A stretch of DNA of 64,000 nt from contig NZ_CP026118.1 of assembly GCF_004101865.1 (NCBI RefSeq), forward strand, positions 930,001 to 994,000. The letters run 5' to 3'. This stretch comes from Halobacillus litoralis. Lineage in GTDB: Bacteria; Bacillota; Bacilli; Bacillales; Halobacillaceae. The translations under genes and the position numbers were made by a program. Shown here piece after piece: positions 37,483 to 46,311 of the stretch; within the stretch, counting starts at the first letter, position 1, and the number at the start of each line of letters is the position of its first letter. The notes beneath the pieces were generated by a model. That model did not search any database, had not been told where the DNA came from, and was given only the letters and a program-made list of their open reading frames with translations.

Positions 37483-38725
37483 ATTCTTCGTATTTTTGGA
37501 ATATAAGACTGGCATTATGACCACCAAAGCCGAGAGAATTACTCATGACGGCGCTGATCGTTTGCTCACGTGCTTCATTCGGTACATAATCCAAGTCACA
37601 TTCTGGATCTGGCGTTTCGTAATTAATGGTTGGAGGAATAATTCCTTCGTTGATCGCCCGCAAGGAAATAACCGCTTCAATCGCTCCTGCAGCCCCCAGC
37701 AAATGACCTGTCATCGATTTTGTGGATGAAATCGCAAGCTTATTCGCATGCTCCTGGAAAACCGTTTTCGCTGCGTGAGTTTCGAATTTATCATTTAGAT
37801 CTGTGGAAGTACCATGAGCATTCAAGTAATCAATGTCTTCAGGTTGAATTCCTGCATCATCAATAGCTTGTCTCATCGCTCTTGCAGCTCCATCCCCTTC
37901 TGGTGCTGGGGAGGTAATATGGTACGCATCGCCTGTTGAACCATAACCAGTCAACTCACCGTAGATTTTCGCTCCACGTTTTTTCGCTGATTCTAGTGTT
38001 TCCATAATCAATATTCCTGCACCTTCACCCATGACGAAACCATCACGGTTCTTGTCAAAAGGACGGCTCGCTGTGCTTGGATCTTCATTTAAAGACAGAG
38101 CACGAGCGGCAGCAAAACCAGCGAATGACATCTTATTCATGGGTGCTTCTGTACCACCGGCGATCATAATATCTGCATCGCCGCGCTGAATAACCTTGAA
38201 GGCGTCCCCGATGGAGTTCGCTCCAGATGAACACGCGGTAACCGTACAAGAGTTGATTCCTTTCGCACCAAGTGAAATAGAAACTTGCCCTGCTGCCATA
38301 TCAGGAATCATCATCGGAATGAAAAACGGACTGACACGACGGTAGCCTTTTTTCTGGAACGTTTCGAACTGAGATTCATATGTGCCCATTCCACCGATGC
38401 CAGAACCGATCCAAACACCAGTACGATTAGCAATGTCATCATTAATATCAAGTCCGGCGTCCTCGACCGCCATGTGAGAGGCGACCATTGCGTATTGCAC
38501 GAAAGGATCCATCCGACGCACATCTTTTCGATCTACATAACCAGAGGGATCGAAATCTTTTAATTCAGCTGCTACATGAACAGGATAATCCTCCTTATTC
38601 ACTTTGGTGATTTCTCCTACACCTGAAACACCACTTTTAATATTTTTCCACATTTCTTCTACTGAATTACCGACAGGGGTCACAGCCCCCATACCCGTAA
38701 TGACGACACGACGTTTATCCATCAT
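37481..38725 (-). CDS. fabF: 3-oxoacyl-[acyl-carrier-protein] synthase II FabF
   Basis: The 414-residue condensing enzyme elongates acyl-ACP with malonyl-ACP. The nucleophile Cys lies in [11 protein letters not shown] near 165, and the two catalytic His in [11 protein letters not shown] (about 304) and [11 protein letters not shown] (about 341). It follows fabH by 15 bases and shares its FapR-controlled promoter. AAGGAGG leads to either of two adjacent ATGs. Confidence 0.97.
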   Translation of the reverse strand: MMDKRRVVITGMGAVTPVGNSVEEMWKNIKSGVSGVGEITKVNKEDYPVHVAAELKDFDPSGYVDRKDVRRMDPFVQYAMVASHMAVEDAGLDINDDIANRTGVWIGSGIGGMGTYESQFETFQKKGYRRVSPFFIPMMIPDMAAGQVSISLGAKGINSCTVTACSSGANSIGDAFKVIQRGDADIMIAGGTEAPMNKMSFAGFAAARALSLNEDPSTASRPFDKNRDGFVMGEGAGILIMETLESAKKRGAKIYGELTGYGSTGDAYHITSPAPEGDGAARAMRQAIDDAGIQPEDIDYLNAHGTSTDLNDKFETHAAKTVFQEHANKLAISSTKSMTGHLLGAAGAIEAVISLRAINEGIIPPTINYETPDPECDLDYVPNEAREQTISAVMSNSLGFGGHNASLIFQKYEE

Positions 38726-38740
38726 TGTATTCCTCCTTGA

Positions 38741-39679
38741 TTACTTCCCCCATCGAAGGGCAACGGCTCCCCAAGTGAGTCCGCCACCGAATCCGACAAG
38801 AACGACTAGATCATTATCTTTTATTTTACCTGCCTTCACATCTTCTGACAAAGCGATCGGAATCGAAGCTGATGATGTATTGCCATACCGTTTGATGGTG
38901 GTTGACATTTTATCTTCAGAAATCCCTAAACGCTCTCTGGCAGCTTCCATTATTCTTATATTCGCCTGATGTGGTACTAAGTAGTCAACATCCTGTTCAC
39001 TTAGACCAATTTTCTTAACGACATTGACAGAGGATTCCGGCATTTGTCTGACCGCAAATTTGAAAACCTCACGACCATTCATAAATAATTTATCAAGTTC
39101 ATTCTGGTAAAGGTGAGACCCTCCACTTCCATCTGAACCGAGTTCAAATGAAAGAATTCCTTTATCTTCACTGACAGGCCCGATGACTGCTGCACCTGCT
39201 CCGTCTCCGAAGAGTACGCAGGTATTACGGTCATCCCAGTCCGTGATTTTAGAAAGTTTTTCTACACCGACTACTAGAACGTTTTTATAATCATTGGATT
39301 CAATGAATTGTTTCGCAGTAATGACACCATACATGAATCCGGCACAGGCAGCACTTACATCCATTGCAGCCACTTTGTTTGCTCCTAACCGATGTTGGAG
39401 CATTGCTGAAACGGAAGGGAAAGGTGTATCAGGAGTGACTGTAGCCACAAGGATCATATCCAAATCCTTCGCTTCAAGATTCGCATCCTTCAGTGCCTCT
39501 TCAGCTGCACGGAATGCCATATCAGAAGTATCCATGTCATCTGCTGCAATCCGGCGCTCTTCTATCCCTGTACGCGTCCGGATCCACTCATCACTGGTAT
39601 CCACCATTTTCTCTAAATCCTGATTAGTCAGAACTTTTTCCGGTGCGTAGTGTCCTACGCCAATGAATCCTGCGTTCAT
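38741..39679 (-). CDS. fabH: 3-oxoacyl-[acyl-carrier-protein] synthase III FabH
   Basis: The 312-residue enzyme starts fatty acid synthesis by joining acyl-CoA to malonyl-ACP; in Bacilli it favours branched precursors. The catalytic Cys is in [12 protein letters not shown] near 112, with His in VPHQANIRI (about 238) and Asn in [10 protein letters not shown] (about 268). AAGGGG precedes the ATG. A predicted FapR operator lies 38 bases upstream. Confidence 0.97.
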   Translation of the reverse strand: MNAGFIGVGHYAPEKVLTNQDLEKMVDTSDEWIRTRTGIEERRIAADDMDTSDMAFRAAEEALKDANLEAKDLDMILVATVTPDTPFPSVSAMLQHRLGANKVAAMDVSAACAGFMYGVITAKQFIESNDYKNVLVVGVEKLSKITDWDDRNTCVLFGDGAGAAVIGPVSEDKGILSFELGSDGSGGSHLYQNELDKLFMNGREVFKFAVRQMPESSVNVVKKIGLSEQDVDYLVPHQANIRIMEAARERLGISEDKMSTTIKRYGNTSSASIPIALSEDVKAGKIKDNDLVVLVGFGGGLTWGAVALRWGK

Positions 39680-39716
39680 ATGTTCATCCCCTTAAAGGTA
39701 ATATCTAATATCAATT

Positions 39717-39735
39717 CTTATGACTTGGTACTAAT
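39717..39735 (-). promoter_or_regulatory. Predicted FapR operator upstream of fabH-fabF
   Basis: On the minus strand ATTAGTACCAAGTCATAAG matches the FapR palindrome, with a perfect left half (ATTAGTACC) and a decayed right half. It is placed where B. subtilis fabHA-fabF has its operator. Confidence 0.75.
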
Positions 39736-39893
39736 TTTAATTCATCTTGTTTCATTCTGCAAGTTTTCGAATAGGTAGTAAACTAGACAGTCTCTTATGG
39801 GTAAATGGCCATACAAAAGAAAAGTTTCCTGTAGACAGCCCACAGAAAACAGGCTTTGGTATCATAAATTGGTAGTACAGGAGGTGTTCTGGT

Positions 39894-40076
39894 ATGGGAG
39901 AAAGAAAGTCTTCTCCTTTCGATAATTTCTGGGGATTCAATCAACAGGAAGATCGTAAGGAGAAAGAAGAGGGATCATCACAACCAAAATGGCCGGAATT
40001 GTTCGAAGAAGCATCAAAAACATGGAAATCCGTGTCTCCGATGATCAAACCGATGATCGATCGTTTCAAGAAGTAA
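39894..40076 (+). CDS. Small conserved protein divergent from fabH (60 aa)
   Basis: A hydrophilic protein with an N-terminal SSPFDNFWGFN segment, an acidic and basic middle, and an amphipathic C-terminal helix ending MIDRFKK. By position it corresponds to the place of comZ/yjzB in B. subtilis; it is not similar to ComZ, and I cannot confirm YjzB. AGGAGG precedes the ATG at 39894. Function is unknown. Confidence 0.7.
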   Translation: MGERKSSPFDNFWGFNQQEDRKEKEEGSSQPKWPELFEEASKTWKSVSPMIKPMIDRFKK

Positions 40077-40147
40077 CATTCACTTTTACTGAAGGCCTGG
40101 CAGGACCTGCAAACTTGTGACCATCAAAGAATGGTGAGTTTCTACAA

Positions 40148-40187
40148 ATAAAAACTCTGAAGCCAAACGCAGGCTCCAGAGTTTTTC
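40148..40187. terminator. Terminator between the 60-aa gene and med
   Basis: Arms AAAAACTCTG and CAGAGTTTTT with inner pairs AGCC/GGCT; it works in both directions. Confidence 0.88.
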
Positions 40188-41133
40188 AATTGGGCAGCTC
40201 TTCTGTTTCTATATACTGTTCCACTGCTGCCCTCATTTCTTTTTGAAAATCAGCAGGGACAGCAGGACTGTATTCGCCCATTTCAATGGCCCCCTCTTGA
40301 AAATCAAACATCAATGCTTTTCCTGGCAGATTGTCATTCATATATCTTTCCATTGCAATCCTATATACTTCATCCACTTTTTGCACTGTGCTTGTCAATA
40401 CTGTATTTTCTGCTACAGAAGATTGATCCTGCACATACCCGATGGCATAGTTTCCATCGATTTGCGCCTGTTCAATGACAGGTACATTAAAAATGTCACC
40501 AGCCGGGTAAAATACATCCGCCCCCTCTTCACTCATGTTTTCATAAAACATAAGCGCCATCTGGGTATTTTCCCAACTGTTTGTCAAAGCTATATCAACA
40601 TCAGCCTCAGGATTTTGATGAATCACACCTTCATAGAAACCCTCCACTTCAGGCTGCCATTCAAAAACACCGATCAGACCAATACGATTGGTTTCTGTCA
40701 TTTCGCCCGCGACCATTCCAGCAAAGAAGCCCATGGCTCTTGCACTGAAATTTAAGCTGGTTACATTCTCCGCAGAGAATTCTCCATTAAAATAAATGAA
40801 ATCCACCTCAGGGTAAGCCTGATGGATTTCACGAAAATGGTTGCCATAGATATTGCTGTGCCCGAATATGACATCGACACCTTTATTAACTAAATCTTCT
40901 ACTGCCTCAGCAGTCTGGGTATAGTTTTTGATACCTTCTTTAAAATAAATATCTACACCATAATCCTCCTGAATCGTCTGCAGTCCTTTATACCCTTGCT
41001 GCCCCCATGCTTGATCATGAATGGTTGTTTCCACAAGCATTCCCACTTGGGTTTCTTGATCATAGCCGGGAAACGCCTGGCATCCTGCTAGATAAAAAAT
41101 TAGAGATAATATCATGATGAATCTCATTTTCAC
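40186..41133 (-). CDS. med: Med/BMP-family lipoprotein
   Basis: The 315-residue protein has a lipoprotein signal (lipobox LAGC) and a BMP/PnrA-type nucleoside-binding domain, as in B. subtilis Med, a positive regulator of competence gene comK expression. Typical motifs are VGMLVETTIHDQAWGQQGYKGL, the NFSARAMGFFAGMVAGEMT helix and IGLIGVFEWQPEVEGFYEGV. The start is set at GTG 41133, eight bases after GGAG; ATG 41127 is possible. The neighbouring comZ, which counters Med in B. subtilis, is not seen. Confidence 0.88.
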   Translation of the reverse strand: MKMRFIMILSLIFYLAGCQAFPGYDQETQVGMLVETTIHDQAWGQQGYKGLQTIQEDYGVDIYFKEGIKNYTQTAEAVEDLVNKGVDVIFGHSNIYGNHFREIHQAYPEVDFIYFNGEFSAENVTSLNFSARAMGFFAGMVAGEMTETNRIGLIGVFEWQPEVEGFYEGVIHQNPEADVDIALTNSWENTQMALMFYENMSEEGADVFYPAGDIFNVPVIEQAQIDGNYAIGYVQDQSSVAENTVLTSTVQKVDEVYRIAMERYMNDNLPGKALMFDFQEGAIEMGEYSPAVPADFQKEMRAAVEQYIETEELPN

Positions 41134-41227
41134 ACTAAGCACTCCTAAACTACCACTACTTGTATCCTCCTTTATTCTACATGTTTTTCAGTAAAAAAGT
41201 AAATATACTGATATCAGAGCACTATGC

Positions 41228-41743
41228 CTATACCAATAAACGCTGGCAACGCCAGATCTCCTCCAACCTTTCTTTCAAAACACTTTCTCCCTGCTCTGTT
41301 GCCGTCCAGTAAAAACCCTCATCTCTCAGCACAATAGGGAATAGCTCTTTCAGAAAATCTTCTATATAAACGGCTTCATGATCTTCCACCCATTGTTGGA
41401 GGCTGTCTTTATCCCTGATCCCTAACCGTTCAAAGTTCATCCATTCCCCGTAAAGCGGAGGTAATTTGACAAGTTCTTTGTCTCTATCATTTCTTTTGAT
41501 CAGTATGCAATCTTCCACAAATTCAATCATGACCTCATCATCTGTCTGCTGTACATGATTTTCTTTTTCCTCTTTCCGAAAAAAGTGCTGAAAATTACTA
41601 TTCCTTCCGACGTACATATATAATAAATCACTTCGCTCATCGACAATCGGATCGATACCGACCACTTCAATCCCTTCTTGAAGAAGACCAGTACTGATAT
41701 GATACCCGATCCAATGGAAACACGGATGAACGGTTACCATCAT
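41228..41743 (-). CDS. yjaV: YjaV-like protein (NAD-binding fold remnant)
   Basis: The 171-residue protein starts with a short Rossmann-like strand (HPCFHWIGYHISTGLLQEGIEVVGID) but lacks the glycine-rich loop of true dehydrogenases. Its middle and C-terminal parts are acidic and unlike known enzymes. Its place between med and yjzD matches yjaV in B. subtilis, which is the main reason for the name. GGGGGAGG precedes the ATG. Confidence 0.7.
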   Translation of the reverse strand: MMVTVHPCFHWIGYHISTGLLQEGIEVVGIDPIVDERSDLLYMYVGRNSNFQHFFRKEEKENHVQQTDDEVMIEFVEDCILIKRNDRDKELVKLPPLYGEWMNFERLGIRDKDSLQQWVEDHEAVYIEDFLKELFPIVLRDEGFYWTATEQGESVLKERLEEIWRCQRLLV

Positions 41744-41877
41744 AGGACCTCCCCCTCTTTCATCACTTCTTATATTTTATTCATAATGAAAACAAATCAT
41801 GAAGCGATTTCATATTTCTTTTTCTTCCCAGTTCTGCTAATATAGAAATAGATTGCGTATAAATGAGGTGAGTAACT

Positions 41878-42051
41878 ATGCGAATGATTTGGACAATCAT
41901 TTGGGCCTTTCTATTGAGCTTTATGACCGCTTATGTAGTCAGTAATATGGCAGGAAGCAGTTTCGCTTTCTCCCAAGTTATCACTATGACCATCCTATTC
42001 ACTTTGGCCGCCGTGGTACTTGGAGACGGACTCATAAAAGAGGAAGTCTAA
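41878..42051 (+). CDS. yjzD: YjzD-like small membrane protein (DUF2929, 57 aa)
   Basis: A two-helix membrane protein (about residues 3-22 and 30-50) that starts MRMIWTIIWAFLLSFM and ends in an acidic tail, as in the DUF2929 family. ATGAGGTGAG precedes the ATG. Its position next to yjaV supports the name. The function is unknown. Confidence 0.8.
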   Translation: MRMIWTIIWAFLLSFMTAYVVSNMAGSSFAFSQVITMTILFTLAAVVLGDGLIKEEV

Positions 42052-42066
42052 GCCTTTTTAACATGG

Positions 42067-42097
42067 AACGTTGCTATCTAGCGATGGCAGCGTTTTT
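42067..42097 (+). terminator. Terminator after yjzD
   Basis: Arms AACGTTGCTATC and GATGGCAGCGTT with mismatches, followed by five T. Confidence 0.8.
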
Positions 42098-42215
42098 CAT
42101 TTGTTCACAAAACTGTACTATTCTTTGATAAAATGAATAACTTGGCTTATTGTACATAAAAATCAATCAACGATATATTTAGGAAAGCTAGTTCGCATGA
42201 GCAGGAGGATTTGAA

Positions 42216-43025
42216 ATGGAACAATTATGGTTATTGATCAAATATTTATTTCTTGGGATTTTCCAAGGGTTTACAGAACCGATTCCGATTTCATCCAGCG
42301 GTCACTTAGTGATTGCCCAAGAATTATTGGATTTGAATCTGAAAGGGCTGAGCTTCGAAGTACTCGTCAACTTCGGCTCTCTGATCGCTGTCTTGATCAT
42401 TTACAGGGACGACTTGATCCGTCTGGTCAAAAACGGGATCGGTTACCTATTGAGCCGTGATGAGCGCCAAAAAGATGACTTTGACTTCATCATTTACTTG
42501 ATTATCGGGACAATCCCTGCAGGTGTACTAGGGATATTGCTTGGCGATGCTATCGAAGGTTTATCTAATGTACAAACCGTCGGGATCACCCTCATCATTA
42601 CGGGGATCGCCTTATGGTTGATCCGCAATATGCGGGGAAGAAAAGGCGATAGTCAAATGACTTGGAAAGACGCCTTGATCGTAGGGATTGGACAAGCTGT
42701 CGCTTTAATTCCAGGGATCAGTCGTTCCGGAGCGACTATTGTCGCTGCTATGTTTTTAGGAATGAAACAAGAAACCGCCCTGCGCTTCTCTTTCTTGCTT
42801 TTCATACCGGTCAGTCTTGGCACAATGCTTCTTTCAATTGAAGAAGTAATCGCAAATGCCACCTCTGCTACCATATGGGCAGCCTATGCTATAGCACTTG
42901 CTGGTTCTGTCGTCGCTTCGTATTTCTCTTTGAAATGGTTCATGAACATCATGGCCCAAGGAAACCTGAAGTATTTCGCGTTTTATTGCTTCATCGTCGG
43001 TGGCCTTGTCATCTTATTTTTATAA
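42216..43025 (+). CDS. uppP: Undecaprenyl-diphosphatase UppP (BacA)
   Basis: The 269-residue integral membrane enzyme recycles the lipid carrier for cell wall synthesis by removing phosphate from undecaprenyl pyrophosphate. The first motif [14 protein letters not shown] (about 19-32) carries the catalytic Glu, Ser and His; the second, [13 protein letters not shown] near 164-176, carries the Arg. The Glu-Pro-Ile form (TEPIPISS) differs slightly from the usual TEFLPISS. It has about eight helices. AGGAGG precedes the ATG. High levels of this protein are linked with bacitracin resistance. Confidence 0.94.
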   Translation: MEQLWLLIKYLFLGIFQGFTEPIPISSSGHLVIAQELLDLNLKGLSFEVLVNFGSLIAVLIIYRDDLIRLVKNGIGYLLSRDERQKDDFDFIIYLIIGTIPAGVLGILLGDAIEGLSNVQTVGITLIITGIALWLIRNMRGRKGDSQMTWKDALIVGIGQAVALIPGISRSGATIVAAMFLGMKQETALRFSFLLFIPVSLGTMLLSIEEVIANATSATIWAAYAIALAGSVVASYFSLKWFMNIMAQGNLKYFAFYCFIVGGLVILFL

Positions 43026-43030
43026 TCGAT

Positions 43031-43075
43031 AAAAAAGGGAACGAAATCGTCTAAAGATTTCGTTCCCTTCTTTTG
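43031..43075 (+). terminator. Terminator after uppP
   Basis: A 13-bp stem GGGAACGAAATC/GATTTCGTTCCC followed by TTCTTTT. Confidence 0.9.
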
Positions 43076-43118
43076 ATATATGAGGATATTTACATGATGT
43101 CGAGTCAAAAAGCCTCCT

Positions 43119-43312
43119 ACAACAACTTGGGGGTTCGTTACCGAATAAGGGATAGGGGTGGCTTATAAACAACTCGCTTTCCTGCGGGGGGAACTGGCAA
43201 GCCTCCTCGCTCGTTAACACTCACTACGGGGTCTCGCCTAGCCCCTTCTCCCGCGGGAGTCTCGTCATTTCAAAACCACCCCATTCCACATGTAATGAAC
43301 GAACCCCACCAT
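43119..43312. repeat. GC-rich structured repeat (family 3), first copy
   Basis: Outer arms GGGGGTTCGTT and AACGAACCCC and inner arms AGGGGTGG/CCACCCC enclose a block with CGCTTTCCTGCGGGGGG and CTCCCGCGGGAGTCTC. Its reverse complement resembles the element at 43497-43615. No coding potential. Confidence 0.7.
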
Positions 43313-43496
43313 AGGAGAGGAGAAGAGTCTTAAACTATAGATAAAACGTTCTCCAGTCATCCCCCATCATGCTATTTAGGGTGTATTTCGAATAACTTCA
43401 TACATAAAATTTTCACCGCTAAACAACTATTTCCTCGCTATTGGAAGAGTAGTTTTCTTACATATTTGAAACGATTTCGAGAAACAATTATAGCAA

Positions 43497-43615
43497 GGGG
43501 CGGCGGGGAATGGGGAGACTCCTGCGGGAAGAGAGTGCTTGGTGAGATCCCGGAAGGCGAAAGCCTGAGGAAGCTCACTGCGCTCCCGCGGAAAGCGATC
43601 CATTCCCCACCGCCC
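43497..43615. repeat. GC-rich structured repeat (family 3), second copy, opposite orientation
   Basis: Outer arms GGGCGGCGGGGAATGG and CCATTCCCCACCGCCC enclose GGAGACTCCTGCGGGA, GAAGCTCAC and CTCCCGCGGAAAGCGA. The outer 10-bp inverted repeat GATTTCGAGA/TCTCGAAATC (near 43473 and 43633) brackets the element, perhaps an older hairpin into which it inserted. The region 43076-43668 holds nothing else. Confidence 0.7.
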
Positions 43616-43668
43616 TGTTCAACTAAAAAAAACATCTCGAAATCAATCCTTCTAGATATGAAGGCGAT

Positions 43669-43902
43669 TTATCCACCACTAACTGGCGGGATGAAAGCGA
43701 TGGTATCGCCTTCTTCGATTTTCATGTCATTTAAAGCGAACTCCTCATTGACTGCCGTCATACACGACTGGATTTGGTCCAGGCCATACTTTTCACTAAC
43801 CAGCTCTTTCACCTCTCCAACCGTGCGGCCTGTCACATCAATTTCAAGTTCTTCTTTTTCGACACGTTCTCGTAAACCTGCGAAAAACAACACACGATTC
43901 AC
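43669..43902 (-). CDS. moaD: Molybdopterin synthase small subunit MoaD
   Basis: The 77-residue ubiquitin-like protein ends in the Gly-Gly (PVSGG) that is thiocarboxylated to donate sulfur to precursor Z. It starts with GTG and overlaps moaE by four bases (GTGA). MoeB/ThiF-type activating and MoaA, MoaC genes are not in this window. Confidence 0.94.
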   Translation of the reverse strand: MNRVLFFAGLRERVEKEELEIDVTGRTVGEVKELVSEKYGLDQIQSCMTAVNEEFALNDMKIEEGDTIAFIPPVSGG

Positions 43903-44354
43903 CGAATCTCCTCCTCCCTGGGTATTCCTTGTTTTGTTTCTTTTTGATTACCGATCCACTCTTGCCCATTTTCCCAATGTTCCTTCTTCCAGATAGGCAC
44001 GACTTCTTTCATCCGTTCAATAGCATAGCGGCTTGCTTCGAAAGAGTCGTCCCTGTGTGGAGTGGAAACAGCGATGATTACAGCAATATCGGAGATTTCA
44101 AGACGGCCGATCCGATGGGCGATAGCGATTTTGACATCCGGCCACTTCCGGTCGATTTCTTCAGCTATTTCTTCAAGTTTCTTTTCTGCCATGGATGTGT
44201 AGGCTTCGTATTGCAAGAAGAGCGTCCGTTTTCCTTCTGTAAATTCACGGACTGTACCGATGAATGTATTGATAGCCCCTGCTTCTCTTCTCGTAACGAG
44301 TTCAACCATCGAGGACACCTCGAGCGGCTTGTCTGTTATCCAGCATCTCTTCAT
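43899..44354 (-). CDS. moaE: Molybdopterin synthase large subunit MoaE
   Basis: The 151-residue catalytic subunit makes molybdopterin together with MoaD. Conserved parts are GAINTFIGTVREFTEGKR (about 25-42), LQYEAYTSMAEK and the AHRIGRLEI segment (about 80), plus HRDDSFEASRYAIERMK near 102 and the KKEHW motif. It overlaps mobB by four bases (ATGA) and moaD by four bases. Confidence 0.95.
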   Translation of the reverse strand: MKRCWITDKPLEVSSMVELVTRREAGAINTFIGTVREFTEGKRTLFLQYEAYTSMAEKKLEEIAEEIDRKWPDVKIAIAHRIGRLEISDIAVIIAVSTPHRDDSFEASRYAIERMKEVVPIWKKEHWENGQEWIGNQKETKQGIPREEEIR

Positions 44355-44875
44355 CTTCCTGCGCCTCCTTTGGCAATCTCAAACACTTCAGGCAAGCGTT
44401 CTCTCCAATCATCCAGTTTGATTACCGGGTAAGTGACATGACCTGTCTGCACTTCATCCCAAGTGATCACAAGTTGAATATTAGACAGTTGAGTAAGTAA
44501 TGGCAAATCTTTTTCCCTTTTAATGATGACAGCTTTCGGATACTCCTCTTCTTTAAAACCTTCGACAGCTATTAAATCCGGTGAAAAATGACGATAAATG
44601 GAGACGAGCTCCTCTAGTGGGAAGTCATCCTCATGCGACAATTCAAGTTGAAACCTTCTTGGACTATCGACGCCCGTCAAAAATGCACCTGATTCATGTA
44701 ATCGGTAACTGTCAGTTTCCAGATGCATCACCTTCAATGGTTCTTCGTGACTGTGATGTTTAATCGCTGCTACACGCTCGCCTTTTTCGGCGCCGTAAGC
44801 GATCAAGTCTGACAATAGTGAGGTTTTTCCACTATTTTTAAAACCGACAAATTGAAATACTGGTGCACGGCTCAT
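44351..44875 (-). CDS. mobB: Molybdopterin-guanine dinucleotide biosynthesis adaptor MobB
   Basis: The 174-residue GTP-binding protein helps MobA make the guanine dinucleotide cofactor. Walker A is GFKNSGKTSL (about 11-20), and an AIKHHSHEE motif follows near 38. It heads the mobB-moaE-moaD transcript. The cluster implies that a molybdoenzyme such as nitrate reductase is encoded elsewhere. Confidence 0.94.
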   Translation of the reverse strand: MSRAPVFQFVGFKNSGKTSLLSDLIAYGAEKGERVAAIKHHSHEEPLKVMHLETDSYRLHESGAFLTGVDSPRRFQLELSHEDDFPLEELVSIYRHFSPDLIAVEGFKEEEYPKAVIIKREKDLPLLTQLSNIQLVITWDEVQTGHVTYPVIKLDDWRERLPEVFEIAKGGAGR

Positions 44876-44919
44876 GACTCTCCCCTCCCTTCCTGAATGT
44901 TACCTGATTTCAGTTATAT

Positions 44920-44952
44920 AAAAACCCCTACCGCAGTGAAACGGCAGGGGCA
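44920..44952 (-). terminator. Terminator after yitW
   Basis: Minus-strand arms GCCCCTGCCG/CGGTAGGGG followed by a T-run. Confidence 0.8.
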
Positions 44953-44976
44953 TCTCTTACAAATAATCGAACGAAA

Positions 44977-45291
44977 TCAATCTGGGATCCCAAGAGCGAT
45001 CTTCGCGTAACGGCTCATACGATCTTTCGTCCATGGCGGATTCCAGACGATATTAACTGTTATTTCATTTAATTCCGGAAGGTCGGCCATGCAACGCTTC
45101 ACGTCTTGTTCAATATGACCTGCAAGTGGGCAGCCCATTGCTGTCAATGTCATCGTCACTGTAGCATCGCCATTATCATCTATATCGACGCCATAAACCA
45201 AACCTAAGTTTACGATATCAATGCCGAGTTCAGGGTCAATGACATTTTCAAGAGCGCCCATTGCATTTTCTTCAAGTGCAGTTGTACTCAC
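44977..45291 (-). CDS. yitW: Iron-sulfur assembly factor, MIP18/DUF59 family (YitW)
   Basis: The 104-residue protein is a single MIP18 (DUF59) domain with VIDPELGIDIVNLGLVYGV (about 16-34), the conserved TAMGCPLAGHI motif with its Cys near 59, and the IVWNPPWTKDRMS loop near 85. Relatives such as SufT help maturation of iron-sulfur proteins. The start is a GTG at 45291, eight bases after AAGGGGGAA. It follows yitV's gene block on the same strand; gene order yitU, yitV, yitW matches B. subtilis. Confidence 0.9.
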   Translation of the reverse strand: MSTTALEENAMGALENVIDPELGIDIVNLGLVYGVDIDDNGDATVTMTLTAMGCPLAGHIEQDVKRCMADLPELNEITVNIVWNPPWTKDRMSRYAKIALGIPD

Positions 45292-45365
45292 ATTAGTTCC
45301 CCCTTCACATTTCTTCAAACTCTATTATAAACAAAAATTCGATGAGAATAAAATATTCCCCTTTA

Positions 45366-46130
45366 TTACAATACTAATTCCAACCAATTAACCATTTCGA
45401 TCACGGCAAAACGACTTACTTTGTGATCTTTACCGACTTCACGCAGGAAACGTATATTCTCGGGATTTTTATAATGCTCAATAGCTGTATTATAAAAATC
45501 ATATGAATGTTCAAATGGTACAACAGGGTCGGCATCCCCGTGCCAAAAGAAGAGTGGTCGACCATACAGTTTATCGATTTGCCTGGAGAGGTCGATTGAT
45601 TCCAACGAATTGAAGAGTTCATCCAGCTCGTCTTGGTCAATCGGGAGTAGGATACCGGTTTGTTCAACATCTTTGATAAGTTTTTTTGCGAAATCCACCG
45701 GTTTAGGTGAACCCATCATGATCGTGGACGCCTGAATCCATGGATACATCGTCAGGGCAGCACTTGCAGTGACCCCTCCCATCGATGTTCCCCCAATACC
45801 GATCCTTCTATCTTTGATTAAACCGATTCGATCAAGTTCATCTTTCATATCTTGGAGTTCTTTTAAGTTTTGATACACGATATCCCAAAATTTAAAATTC
45901 AAATCCTGTTTGGACAGTTCTTTTTCCCGTTCCCCATGGTAAGCACTATCAGGCAAGATGACCCGATAACCTTTTTGAGCGAGTAAATACGCTTGGGGCA
46001 GGTTATGTTCTTTCGCTGATGTAAAGCCATGGAAATAAATAAAAACTGGAAGGGGTTCTTCTTGTTTTGCAGCGTCGACTACTGTCAGTACGGGTACGTT
46101 CTTCAAGGTATTCCGATAAATGCCAATCAT
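45366..46130 (-). CDS. yitV: Putative esterase/hydrolase YitV
   Basis: The 254-residue alpha/beta hydrolase has an oxyanion segment FYHGFTS-like (YFHGFTSAKEH about 32-42), the nucleophile elbow GGTSMGG with Ser near 115, Asp in HGDADPVVP (about 196) and His in GKDHKVS near 237. It is a carboxylesterase-like enzyme without signal peptide; the substrate is unknown. It is divergent from yitU. Confidence 0.9.
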   Translation of the reverse strand: MIGIYRNTLKNVPVLTVVDAAKQEEPLPVFIYFHGFTSAKEHNLPQAYLLAQKGYRVILPDSAYHGEREKELSKQDLNFKFWDIVYQNLKELQDMKDELDRIGLIKDRRIGIGGTSMGGVTASAALTMYPWIQASTIMMGSPKPVDFAKKLIKDVEQTGILLPIDQDELDELFNSLESIDLSRQIDKLYGRPLFFWHGDADPVVPFEHSYDFYNTAIEHYKNPENIRFLREVGKDHKVSRFAVIEMVNWLELVL

Positions 46131-46311
46131 TATTTCTGTTTCCTTTCTTAATATCTTTACTTGCTTTTTAAATGGCCTTCATATTAATTTTATATAATAC
46201 TCATCGTAACACTGCCAGTATCGATTGGAAAGAGTTAGGTAATGAGACGGGTAATTCTTTACAATTAACCTGCCTTCCCGATAAACTATACATACAAATG
46301 AGGTGAAGAAA

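Noticed and set aside
39894..40076. ComZ
   Set aside because: The sequence lacks ComZ similarity; only the position fits.
43100..43660. A coding gene on the plus strand (43466-43996)
   Set aside because: The frame runs through the structured repeat and then antisense to moaD and moaE; no ribosome binding site.
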